The translations under genes and the position numbers were made by a program. DNA of 64,000 nt from Berghia stephanieae (taxonomy: Eukaryota > Mollusca > Gastropoda > Nudibranchia > Aeolidiidae): assembly GCA_034508935.3 (NCBI GenBank), contig CM067446.1, forward strand, positions 54,719,121-54,783,120, given 5' to 3'. Below, in pieces: positions 11,920 through 21,315 of this stretch (position 1 is the first letter of the stretch; every line of letters begins with the position of its first letter). The notes beneath the pieces were generated by a model. It did no database searches. It was not told the origin of the DNA and saw only the letters and a program-made list of their open reading frames with translations.

Positions 11920-12100
11920 TAAAGATCTGAACTAGTGTGTATTAAAAGGTACCAGACAAAGCAAGAAAAAAAAAATAGAAGGAAGACTTATTAAGATGGT
12001 TGATTTTTTCGTGTATTTTTCTTTCTTGCTTTGTCTGGCACTGATTAATACACACTAGTTCAGATCTTTATTTTACACCGGTGCCTTCTCCCCAATTTCT
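11920..12100. mobile_element. Foldback MITE family M1, copy 2
   Basis: Arms: AAAGATCTGAACTAGTGTGT and ACACACTAGTTCAGATCTTT, continuing inward as ACCAGACAAAGCAAGAAA and TTTCTTGCTTTGTCTGG. The right end carries the ACACCGGTGCCTTCTCCCC cap seen in other copies; the left cap is missing. Confidence 0.9.
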
Positions 12101-12249
12101 CAATATAATGAAACTTCATTTTTTCCCCACAACTGTTTCTTTACGTTCTATCCAGAATTTCTTTTTATTATCTTTTTTTTTTTTTCTAATTGATTTCCAG
12201 GATTCATTATTCTATAACACCACATTTCAAATACATCTATTCTCCTCAT

Positions 12250-12560
12250 GTTTTCTTTTCCCAGGGTCTACGGTATTCAACCGAGATCTACAATAATCGA
12301 ACCTCTGGGTCTCAAGAAATCTTATTCTCTTTCCATACACTATCTAATTTTCGGTTACAGATCATTGTTTAAAGTTTTGGCAGTTGATCTTTTGAATGCG
12401 ATTCCTATTCCTTTCTTTACCCAAGATTCATGTCTCCACCATTAGACAGCACATTTTCCTTTTCTTCTATATTGATCTTTTCGATAATTGTTGACTATTT
12501 CAAACTTAACAATAATCAAAAACAAATCTAAGTACCCCTACCACAATTCTCATCAACAAT
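12250..12560 (+). mobile_element. Possible LINE 3' coding fragment
   Basis: The plus-strand frame contains YRSLFKVLAVDLLNAIPIPF, resembling the C-terminal block (GxRSFxxxAxxLWNxLP) of L2/CR1-type polymerases, with Trp replaced. It is followed by AT-rich sequence and an A run at 12677-12707 that could be the element's tail. Similarity is judged by eye. Confidence 0.4.
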
Positions 12561-12675
12561 TCACCACACTATAAACCAGTAAATCATGCCACACTATTTT
12601 TACCCGTAAATTGAGAGCATTTCTAAAATTTGTCACAATTAATTATAATGAAATAAAATAAAATATTTGAATTGA

Positions 12676-12676
<1 letters not shown>

Positions 12677-12707
<31 letters not shown>
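12677..12707. repeat. Poly-A tract
   Basis: About 31 A residues, possibly the tail of the upstream LINE fragment. Confidence 0.9.
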
Positions 12708-12708
<1 letters not shown>

Positions 12709-13484
12709 ATTAAGGAAATCGAAATCGCAGTTAATGAGAATAATGGTTCAAGACTAGCTGATTAGGATAACTCGCAATGCGGATTAGCATACTCGTGCAA
12801 GAAAATGATAATCCCTGCGACGTTTAAAACAGAACAACGGTGTGTTATATTCAACGCGGCGAGTATCCAGATTTCAACTTCATAATGTATATAGAGTAGA
12901 TATCACAGAGAAAGAGATTGAAGCCGTCATCGAGACAAATCAATCAACCCAGCAGGGCAACTCTTTCACCATTCGTACCAGGAAGATTCTTGAATTTGAG
13001 GTGTTTTTAAATGTTTAAATTATAATCCTTCAAAAACATACGACGAATGAATAATTTTATCAAATAGGAACAATGGATTTAATGATAATCAGCATAACGT
13101 TCTAAGGCAATTAAATGTGACGGAACAATAAACAAACAATTGGTTGTAATGGCCAAAATCGTAAAGTGCATTTCTTTGTTTGGATGTGGTGAGTTTTTTG
13201 TTGTTGTTGTTTGTTTCGAGACGAGTAAGATCGTGCTTGTCTTTCCGAATGTGGGTGATAGATAAATTGCATGTTCAAAATCGGCAATGAATCACAAATG
13301 AAGCAAAGATCTCGCTCACAGATTATTATAAAGTTATTTATTAAAATGAACGGGCCGCTTAAAATTATTTTCATAACTGTTCGAAACAAGTATTGTATTA
13401 CTAACTTTCAAATTACAAAGACCATAATATATTACCACGATTATCCTTTAAAAAAAATTAATCTGTTAATATGCTCGAGCGATC
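12708..13484. other. No gene seen
   Basis: No recognisable exon. The short frames on both strands around 13111-13585 lack splice context and similarity. Confidence 0.5.
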
Positions 13485-13884
13485 TTAACCCTCTCACTAC
13501 CAGCCATAGGAAAATCGTCACATTCTTTACGATACAATCAACATATTTCTCATTCCGATTTCTTTTGTTTAACACAAAAACTTGAACATTTGTTGTTATA
13601 AGAACTTAATGTTGTGTTGTACACGGCTTGTCTTGCTGAACGACATATGTATATTATTCCTTTAGAGTTAGATTTGAAAAAGTATGTTTTTAAGTTGGAT
13701 TGGTATGACATTATGGGGAAAATCTGGAAAATTCTTGGTAAGGTAACTACGACAATATCGGTCTCAATCATAATTGCCATTTGCGCATTGCAATGCGATT
13801 GGTTTTTGCTCTGGATCATGACATGTATGATATATCAAAATGAATGAATGAACGAATGAATGAATGAAACGGGTAGTGAAGTAA
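13485..13884. mobile_element. Candidate TTAA-type (piggyBac-like) MITE, family T2
   Basis: Begins TTAACCCTCTCACTACCAGC followed by CATAGGAAAATCGTCACATT. This matches the reverse complement of the right end of 39243-39493. The right end is less certain: GGGTAGTGAAGTAA near 13871-13884 could be the degenerate inverted repeat. A (GAAT)n run lies inside at about 13840-13868. Confidence 0.5.
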
Positions 13885-14532
13885 ATGCCAAAAAAGTGAC
13901 AAATGAAATAATAAAATCCCTAAAGCTAATGACAAATGACAGAATTCCTGTACAGCAAAAGGAGACCTAAATTCATCCTCGGTTGATACCATTACTGATG
14001 TCGTGTGACCCTCAAATTTTCCATACCTGAAAATCCGTCTCGTAGATTGCCATCTAGGTGTACATACCTATTTAGATTGTAACTTTTCTTTCAAAATCAA
14101 TAAATCAAAATGTGGCCTTTATCTTATTTAGAAAAGAAAGGGAAAATGAAGAAATAAAGAAAGAATAACAAAACAACACCCCCCCCCACCAAGAGAAACA
14201 AACAAACAAATAAAAACAAAAAAAAAACAAAAAAAACAACAACCCGGAAATAAAAAAATCCCAAAGCAAAAAAAAATAAAAAAATAAAAAAAAAAACAAA
14301 AAATCCCAAAGCAAAAAAAAAAAAAACAAAAAAAAAAAAACAAAAACAAAAAATAAACAAAAACAACAACCCCAAAACAAACAAAACAAACCAAAAAAAT
14401 CCACCAAATCCCAAACAAATCACAACACATAGAATCAAGATTCCATGACACTAATAAAGGTCATCCTATCTCGCAAACTTCTCAATTTAAAACAAAATCA
14501 TCTTTAAAATCTCTTTTAAGCACCATTTGTAA

Positions 14533-14538
<6 letters not shown>
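13885..14538. other. No gene; A/C low-complexity stretch
   Basis: Bases about 14150-14400 are A-rich with scattered C and one C run. The Phe/Leu-rich minus-strand frames there are composition artefacts. Confidence 0.7.

Positions 14539-14599
<61 letters not shown>
14539..14599. repeat. (CT)n microsatellite
   Basis: About 30 CT units. Confidence 0.95.
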
Positions 14600-14601
<2 letters not shown>

Positions 14602-14898
14602 TCGCATGCAAAACAAACAAAAAACATAAACATGATTCCCATTCCATCCGTAAAACGCTTGACAACAACAATCCATTAATTCGTTGAATCGATATCAATG
14701 CAATGAATCGATAATTACATAGAAGACAATATCAATTGAACGATAAATGAAAATATCCAGCTTCAATAAAAGTGTAATCAAAAACAAAATTTGAGTGTCA
14801 CAAGGAGAGCACTTGAGTGACTCAGTTGCTCAATTGATGAGGAAATGAATTGAAAAACAAAACAAAAGACAAGGTAGGGTACTGTTCCACGATCAGTC

Positions 14899-14899
14899 C

Positions 14900-14955
<56 letters not shown>

Positions 14956-14996
14956 GAGGGAGGAGGAGGAGAGCAGGAGAGAGAATGTGTGTGTGA
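14899..14996. repeat. (GA)n microsatellite with GGA/GT end
   Basis: GA units with one break, then GGAGGA and GTGTGT. Confidence 0.9.
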
Positions 14997-15017
14997 GTGT
15001 GTGTTTTCAGAGAGAGG

Positions 15018-15209
15018 GTCTTTGTCCACTCAACAATTAATACGTGGATAGATCTACCGGGTCTGGTTTAGACAAGGCAGAAACTACTTCCAATTTGACC
15101 AGCACAGTGAAAAAGAAGGTAGCAAAGCAATTGTTGATATCTGTTCGTGGCTATAAAAATACGTAAACGGGGGTTCCATGGGTCGCACAGCCGTAAAGGA
15201 CTAGTAACT
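15018..15209 (+). mobile_element. SINE family A, 3' part (diverged)
   Basis: Collinear with the 3' half of SINE A: TTGTCCACTCAACAATTAAT, GGGTCTG, GGTAGCAAAGCAATTGTTGA, TTCCATGGGTC, AAAGGACTAGT. Confidence 0.6.
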
Positions 15210-15658
15210 TTACTAATAGGAGAGCAGTGAGAATATTGACAATTAAACATGCTGTTAGACTAGTCCTGTAACATTTCTCAACCAAATAAAGTTATGTAAA
15301 CCAATGTTTTCATGTTTATTTACATTTTTAAAGAGTTGTTCTCATTCAAATTCATTCAATCATTTGATCATCGTTGTCATCAGAAATCAATTAATTTGAG
15401 ACGAAACAAAGAATTTTAATAAGAATTCGTTAAAAAATATAAAACAAAAATTGTAAAAAGTCTAATCGATTTCTATTTTTATTACTATTACAGAATATCA
15501 ACACAGAATCAACCGATACTCTGGCAGACAGATTAAATCACAAAAGAAAGTTACTCCTCATGCTATAACACGAAAGTTCTGACTTCATCTCAGCAACAGA
15601 CCGACTATTCTATGCACTAACATAATATGTAATGGGACACGTTTTGTCAATGGATCAA
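15210..15658. other. No gene; upstream of candidate exon
   Basis: AT-rich; no TATA or other element placed with confidence. Confidence 0.4.
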
Positions 15659-15666
15659 TGACGTCA
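15659..15666. promoter_or_regulatory. Perfect CRE palindrome TGACGTCA
   Basis: Exact 8-bp CREB/ATF consensus, 99 bp upstream of the ATG at 15765. The position suits a promoter element, but function is inferred from the motif alone. Confidence 0.4.
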
Positions 15667-15764
15667 TTTCATTCATTGAACTCTTTCAAAGTTCCGGAAA
15701 TCATTTCTCCACTGAGCTCGTATTCCTTATTCGGGCTGTGATTAGGGAGGAACAAACAGTGACC

Positions 15765-16031
15765 ATGAACAAACAGACTCTCAGCTACCACACCCGCCTC
15801 CACGACTGGTACAGGCAACACTGCATACAACAAGAAAAACAGCAACATGTCTCAAAACTACAATCTCAACAACCCCCGCCGCTGGCCCAACACTACCAGA
15901 GTAACATTGTTGGGAAGACGGCCTACCCAAGTAAAAGCAACGACGTCGTCAAGAGCGGCAGTCTGACAACGGATAAAATACACTCTATTGACGAATGGTA
16001 CGGATTTGTTGTAGATTTACCCAAACTATAA
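15765..16031 (+). CDS. Candidate small protein or first coding exon, 88 aa, unrecognised
   Basis: The ATG at 15765 (context GACCATGA) opens an 88-codon frame. The protein is hydrophilic, Gln- and His-rich, with mixed non-repetitive composition unlike the low-complexity frames around it. It starts MNKQTLSYHTRLHDWYRQHC, has a PPP stretch mid-way, and ends with DEWYGFVVDLPKL before TAA. There is no signal peptide or membrane segment, and I know no family for it. A possible splice donor (GAATG|GTACGG) after 15997 would leave phase 2, which fits the acceptor at 21218/21219. It may therefore be the 5' exon of the 694-residue gene downstream rather than a complete gene. No poly(A) signal is seen before the SINE at 16095. 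Coding status is uncertain. Confidence 0.4.
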   Translation: MNKQTLSYHTRLHDWYRQHCIQQEKQQHVSKLQSQQPPPLAQHYQSNIVGKTAYPSKSNDVVKSGSLTTDKIHSIDEWYGFVVDLPKL

Positions 16032-16094
16032 ATAGTATGCTGCTTGGATTTGTAAAATCATTTTTTAAAAACAACCGAAAACAAAACAACACAA

Positions 16095-16413
16095 ACTTGA
16101 GCGTTTATTGAGCGCAATATCCACTAAACGTGCTCAAAGCGCTTTACAAAGGGTCCCTGGCTAACAGTGAACAGCAACACTTAATTAACACGTAGGACGA
16201 GACTTGACGCATATTAGGCGATAGATAATGCATTGTTTCCCCAAAAGACACGACGCTGCTAACGGCCAGGTACTCATTTCACACCTGAGTACGGTGAGAG
16301 AATATGAGAAAAGAGCCTTTTCTGAGGACTCAACTGCGCGGCTCAGAGCGGGGCTCGAACCTAAGACCTTCCGATCCGAAGGCGGCTGCCATACCACTAG
16401 ACCACATAGCAGC
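16095..16413 (-). mobile_element. SINE family B, near full length
   Basis: On the minus strand it runs from the tRNA-like head GCTATGTGGTCTAGTGGTAT, through GGTTCGAGCCCCGC (B box), to the tail AGCGCTTTGAGCACGTTTAG then TGGATATTGCGC. The head looks tRNA-Pro-like. The tail resembles L2-clade LINE 3' ends. Confidence 0.9.
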
Positions 16414-17476
16414 ATATGGAAAACAGAGATGAAAAATATGTAAAGCTTCATTTTAAAAATCGAAACAAACAAACAAACAAACAAAAATCAGAACAACAAA
16501 CACACATAAGCACGCACATACACACACTGACGATTATGATTAACTTCCTCTCAATCAACCGGAAATATGAAACATTCACAGTTGGGCGGTATTAAGGACT
16601 AGTAGGCTATCCCATAATTTTTCAAAACTCATATGTTCACGTCGTTCTCTCATTTTTGCCCCCTCCCCCCCCCCCCCCCCCCCCAAAAAAAAAAAAAAAG
16701 ATTTAGAAAAAAATAAATAAAAAATAAATCAAAAGCCAAGTTTGGTTCAGAACCAACGTGTATATATATGCAGGTCTGAAACCCGAACGCGATTATGGGC
16801 TTAGTTTAACACTGATGTAATAGACAATATTTTTCGTTGTTTTTTGTTTGTTTTAGATTTCCATTACAACAATGAACCCATAATGGATTGGGTTATCAGA
16901 CCAGCAAATAAGTGTACGTCGTTCAGCACACAAAGTCAGCGTGATAAGTAGTGTGTCATATTAAGCCTTTTACTCTTTAACAGTGAATGATCTTTAAGTA
17001 ACGTGGATGGGGTGACTAAATGGGGTGACTACGATCACCCCAGTATGTGTGCCTCCCAGATTGAAATTATTCAACAATACATAGCAATTGGTCATTTCAA
17101 GTAACTTGGCTGGCCGATGCTCATTTTCTAAAGTGTGAGGAAGGGTGTAATCAATTAAATGATGTACATTTTACCATATTTGATTAATAATTTTCAATCT
17201 CGGGCCACAGTTGGGGGTTGGTCTGCCACCCCGACTGGCCTTAATCACCCCATTCCACGGTTAAGAGATTGTTATCGTAAAAATAAAAAGGGCGTCCAAA
17301 TAATAGCTCACTTGACCTAAAAATTAACTATTCGATCTTAATTGGTGATATATTTTCTTTCAACCCTGGGAGCGAAATTAAAGGGGACTTTTATTTGAGG
17401 AAAAAAAAAACAAATAAAAAAACCCCAACAAAAAACACTTTCTTTCCATCTGCTTGGAATAAAATTGCGACCGACC
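16414..17476. other. No gene; possible small inverted-repeat element
   Basis: No coding signal. AACGTGGATGGGGTGACTAA at 16999-17018 resembles the reverse complement of TTAATCACCCCATTCCACGG at about 17242-17261, suggesting a short foldback of about 300 bp. A poly-C/poly-A junction lies at 16668-16699. Confidence 0.45.
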
Positions 17477-17540
17477 ATATCAAAACGGTATTATGTCGGG
17501 AAGGTTTCGATGTTGAAAATCGAATGACACAATGCCACCC
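17477..17540. mobile_element. MITE family M3 fragment
   Basis: Shares TCAAAACGGTATTATGTCGG with the inner part of the 5418 element's left arm; the rest is missing or diverged. Confidence 0.5.
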
Positions 17541-17830
17541 TCTTATCTCTTATACTCTTTAGTGTCTCATTCATCGTGTTTTATTGACAAAGGGGAAAGC
17601 CCGAAACGTCCACATCACCCTGTTTTCGTAAGTTAAATTGGAGCCTCCCCATTTTATTATTGTTATTTATTGCGATGAAAAAGCAAATGTGAATATTATT
17701 GACAAGTAAAAAGTAAAATTTGCGGCTCCTTTCAAAACAATCAATTTTTTTTAGAGGATTCTATAGAAGGACATTTTTAAACTTTCGTTTTGTTTGGGTA
17801 AAATAAAAACAAACACCCCCCCCCCTTAAA

Positions 17831-18112
17831 ACTTGAGCTTTTATATAGCGCAATATCCATTGAACGTGCTCAAAGCCTGTTGTAACAACAGCAACACGTA
17901 ACGTGTAGGACGTGACATGAGAGCCTATTAAGCGATATTACAATTTTTTTTCGGACAGAGACAACGCTGTTAACGGTAAGGCACTCATTTTACACCTGAG
18001 TAAGGTGAGAGAATGTGAGTAAAGAGCCTTTTCCAAGGACTCAACTATGCGACGAGCGAGGCTCGAACCAAGGACCTTCCGATGCGAAATGATCTCAACC
18101 AGTGAAGTATAG
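17831..18112 (-). mobile_element. SINE family B
   Basis: Same order as 16095-16413. The tRNA-like head is partly degraded; the tail includes CAATATCCATTGAACGTGCT. It abuts the foldback at 18140. Confidence 0.85.
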
Positions 18113-18139
18113 TTAAACGACATGGACGGATATCTGACG

Positions 18140-18390
18140 TTGCAAGAGTGCTGTACTCTGAAAAAGATAACAAATTAAAAAAAACAAAAAAAACCCCAAA
18201 AACTCGTCCTTTAAATATCGATCGATTGAAATGACCGTCATCTTGGCAAAAACTCTCAAACCTGGGACTTCGAAAGTCTTAGGTTTGAGAGTTTTTGCCA
18301 AGATGAGCGCCTTTTTTTATTCAATCGATATTTGAAAGACGAGTTTTCTAGCTAAAATCTTTAAATTATGTTTTATTCAGAGTACGGCAG
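18140..18390. mobile_element. Foldback MITE family M2, copy 2
   Basis: Arms: AAAACTCGTCCTTTAAATAT and ATATTTGAAAGACGAGTTTT, with outer pairs GTACTCTGAAAAA and TTTATTCAGAGTAC. The centre is itself a long hairpin: TCTTGGCAAAAACTCTCAAA pairs with TTTGAGAGTTTTTGCCAAGA. Confidence 0.9.
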
Positions 18391-18787
18391 AAGAGTACAG
18401 AAGTCGTCCCAGAAGGCAGTAATAATAAATGGAAACGGAGTTTGCAGGCACGACCTTACAATAATAGTATGACCTGATACAGAAAACAAACAAACAATCT
18501 GCACAATTTGAAAGGAAAAAAAAAATCCGTATTATATTCTTTTCCAATCAATAACAAAATGCAATCTCAAATGTCTCGTTGAGCGCTCGATAAGTACAAG
18601 GGAATTTCAGTGGAACATGACGAAAATTGGATGACACAATTGATATAATTTTGAAAAGAAAATCCTTTTTTTTTTTTTGAAAACCTCAAAGAAACCCTGA
18701 TTGCCAACTGATAACATGGCGTGCTGTCGTACATCCAGGAATAGCACTCAACTCGACTCTGTGTACAATCATTTTTTTGTCTCTAGC

Positions 18788-18886
18788 CTCTCAGACCAAT
18801 TGATACTGACTAAAGCTTAAAGTCAGATCCTGAGTAAAATATTTTGCAATATATTAGCATCCCATCCAAAGGGTAGCAAGCAAAAA
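18788..18886 (+). mobile_element. SINE family A, internal fragment
   Basis: Matches the region around CATCCCATCCAAAGGGTAGC of SINE A; short and diverged. Confidence 0.5.
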
Positions 18887-18904
18887 TGGATCTTCCATTT
18901 TAAA

Positions 18905-19110
18905 ATCCCCCCCCCCCCCCCAAAAAAAACAAAACAAAACAAAACAAAAAAAAAACAACAAAAAAAAAAAAACACACAAACAAACAAATAAAAAACAAAA
19001 CAAAACAAACAAAAAAAAACACACAAAAAGACCCCCAACCTCCCCCCCCCCCCAAAAAAAAAAAACAAAAAACAAAAAACAACAAAACAAAAACAAAACA
19101 ATAACGACAA
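18905..19110. repeat. Poly-C / A-rich low-complexity block
   Basis: Two C runs, each followed by A-rich sequence with scattered C. The Phe/Gly-rich minus-strand frames are artefacts. Confidence 0.9.
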
Positions 19111-19539
19111 ACAATCAAAACAAAGAAACTTAACTCTAGATCAATGGACCACATGAAAATTATCGATCTCAAATTTGTTTTGCTTAAAAAAAAATCAATT
19201 TATCTATTTTAATAGTCGCACGTACAACATCGTATTAAACGTTATCTACATGGAGCTATTTTAACTACAAATCTCCTCCATGAGATATATATGTATTATA
19301 CTTTGCAACACCCCCTACCTCCCCCCCCCCCCCTCCCACTTCCCAACTTGCGTGGAAGGCTATACATTTTGTGTAACTACAACATTTGGAATACCATAGC
19401 TTTCCTATGGGTAAATTGATCAGAAGGAAGCGAAGTCACGTGAGCAAGGAAAAAAGTTTTCATGTCGGATATGGTTGTCACATCCCTCGCTGCGTTTGGT
19501 CACGCTTGATTAGTACAGCCGTACATTGCATAACACATT

Positions 19540-19800
19540 AAAAAATTATGGCCAAAAAAAAAAAATACCACAAAAAACGAAATAACTTTTACTTTGATTA
19601 TCTTTCGATTTAGACGGCTCCAACTTGTTAAAAAGTCTCAAAAAATAACATTTCTTTGATCTGAGACGCCAAAGAATTATCAGGTTTGAGGTTTGTGGCA
19701 AGTTGGGTGTGATCTTTAAAAATTTTTTTTATCGATATTTGAAGCAAATTATTTCTTTTTGCCAAATTAAAAAAAAATGTGTTATGTTTGCGCACGACAG
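19540..19800. mobile_element. Degraded M2-like foldback
   Basis: Retains ATCGATATTTGAAGC and TTTGGCAAAAAG-like arm remnants and a central TCAGGTTTGAGGTTTGTGGC resembling the M2 copy 2 core. Ends uncertain. Confidence 0.35.
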
Positions 19801-19953
19801 AGTCGCGATGAGCGATATTAATGTGTTTATTCATGGATGACATGACAACTCTCTGTGATAAATTATTAACGTGTGGCGGGACTATTGAAGTTCCCCAAGG
19901 CGATTTATTAAAAAACAAACAAACAAAACAAAAACAACCACCAAACAAACAAA

Positions 19954-20053
19954 AACTTGAAACATTTCTTTCACGTCATCCACTAAACCTGCTCAAAGCG
20001 TTATACAAGGGGTTTCTAGCCAACCGCAACATTTAACACGTAGGACGAGACCC
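19954..20053 (-). mobile_element. SINE family B, 3' fragment
   Basis: Contains the tail region (ATCCACTAAACCTGCTCAAA, AACACGTAGGACGAGAC). Confidence 0.65.
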
Positions 20054-20240
20054 AAAAATAAAAAAAGATGTTGTCAACCAAGTCTTAAAATAAGATGAAT
20101 ATAATATTTTTTTTGTGGATCATAAAGTTGGCATGTGCGTGTCATCCTGGCCGACTTATCAAATGTTACAAAGTTCAAAAGGACATGATGATGATTGATT
20201 CCAGAAGATCCGAATAAGTGAAGTCAATAATTTTTTAATG

Positions 20241-20420
20241 ACCCCGTCTACCAAGACTGTCCTGACAGCAGTGATAAGGTTGCTCGGTCTGTTAGACACG
20301 GCAGCAAGTTTATTGCGAATGTGTAGCATGCAGTCCAAAGGATAGGAAGCAGTTGTTGATGTTCGTTTACCAAACCACTGGGTTAATCTCCGACTCCATG
20401 TGTAAAGCAGTCTTCATTTG
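20241..20420 (+). mobile_element. SINE family A, 3' part
   Basis: Matches GTCTGTTAGA, GTCCAAAGGATAGGAAGCAG, TTGATGTTCGTTT and CTCCGACTCCATG of SINE A. Confidence 0.65.
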
Positions 20421-20521
20421 GCAGCCTCTAAATATTCCAAATACCTGCCATTCCTGAAGTCGTGTTGTAGGAGATCACTCTCCGGCTTGTCGAATATTTT
20501 TCAGCCTTTTTAAGCTTCCAG

Positions 20522-20830
20522 TTATTTGTAGGGTCCCGACTTGCACTCAGGCAGTTGTAAAATGGCCATTGAGTTTACAAGCTGTTTGACAGGAGATATC
20601 ATCACCTTGGGCGGGATATTCCCTGTCAAGGTCAACAGCGTTGCTAACAATCTGTCTATGGCCTTGTGGAATTTCACATCCAGAATGTCAGAGATCTTGC
20701 TCCGGCACCAAACAAGAGCACAGTACTTTGCAAGGGTGGTGGTGTGCTGGTATGGTAGTATTAAGACTCCCAACTTGCCTGAAAAGATCGGTGTTCTTTT
20801 TTTTTCTCCAGTATTCCGTTGCAAAAATTA
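20522..20830 (-). mobile_element. LINE polymerase C-terminal fragment
   Basis: The minus-strand frame contains AKYCALVWCRSKISDILDVK followed by FHKAIDRLLATLLTLTGNIP. This resembles the post-RT block AEYCAPVWxxSxHTxxLDxxLNxAxR...TG found in several non-LTR retrotransposons. It ends in a stop after CKSGPYK. The opposite strand is also open but shows no similarity. Assignment by eye only. Confidence 0.45.
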
Positions 20831-21218
20831 CGAGTGCATAAAGTAGGCCATACGTAGTTACTTGATATTTGGATCAGCAGGGAGATATTGACTTTCAGCT
20901 TTGATGTTAAGTTCACACAAGCATGTGTTACTGAGACAGATGCATATTCTGGTGTAAAATAGCATTTTACTCGTCCAAAATATTTTGCATGCATTTCAAA
21001 AAAAGTTTCATAATGTGACATCTTTCACAGATATGTTGTCCAACAGGAGAAATTAATGCTACAAAGTACTTAGGTCATTATACACACTTGGGATACGCTT
21101 AATAAATCAATCCTTTGATCTACGATGGACATATGAATATGAATAAAATCTCAAGATCAACTAAACTTAATGGCAGACTTTGATAAAAATACGTTTTGCT
21201 GTTTGTTTTTATTTCCAG
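20831..21218. other. Presumed intron upstream of the 694-aa exon
   Basis: No exon recognised. It ends in a clean pyrimidine tract plus acceptor (TTTTTATTTCCAG) at 21218. Confidence 0.5.
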
Positions 21219-21315
21219 GTGCTCTGAGGTTAACCGGACATTGTTCTGCATCAAAAAGAAAGAATCATCTCCACTTTTTAGGAAATGCAGATTAAGCGTC
21301 TCTACCAAATCTGCC

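Noticed and set aside
13614-13847. 77-codon plus frame with a hydrophobic stretch
   Set aside because: Falls inside the candidate T2 MITE and near a (GAAT)n run; no recognisable family.
20541-20846. 101-codon plus-strand frame opposite the LINE fragment
   Set aside because: The minus-strand reading resembles a known LINE block; the plus reading resembles nothing and is probably its shadow.
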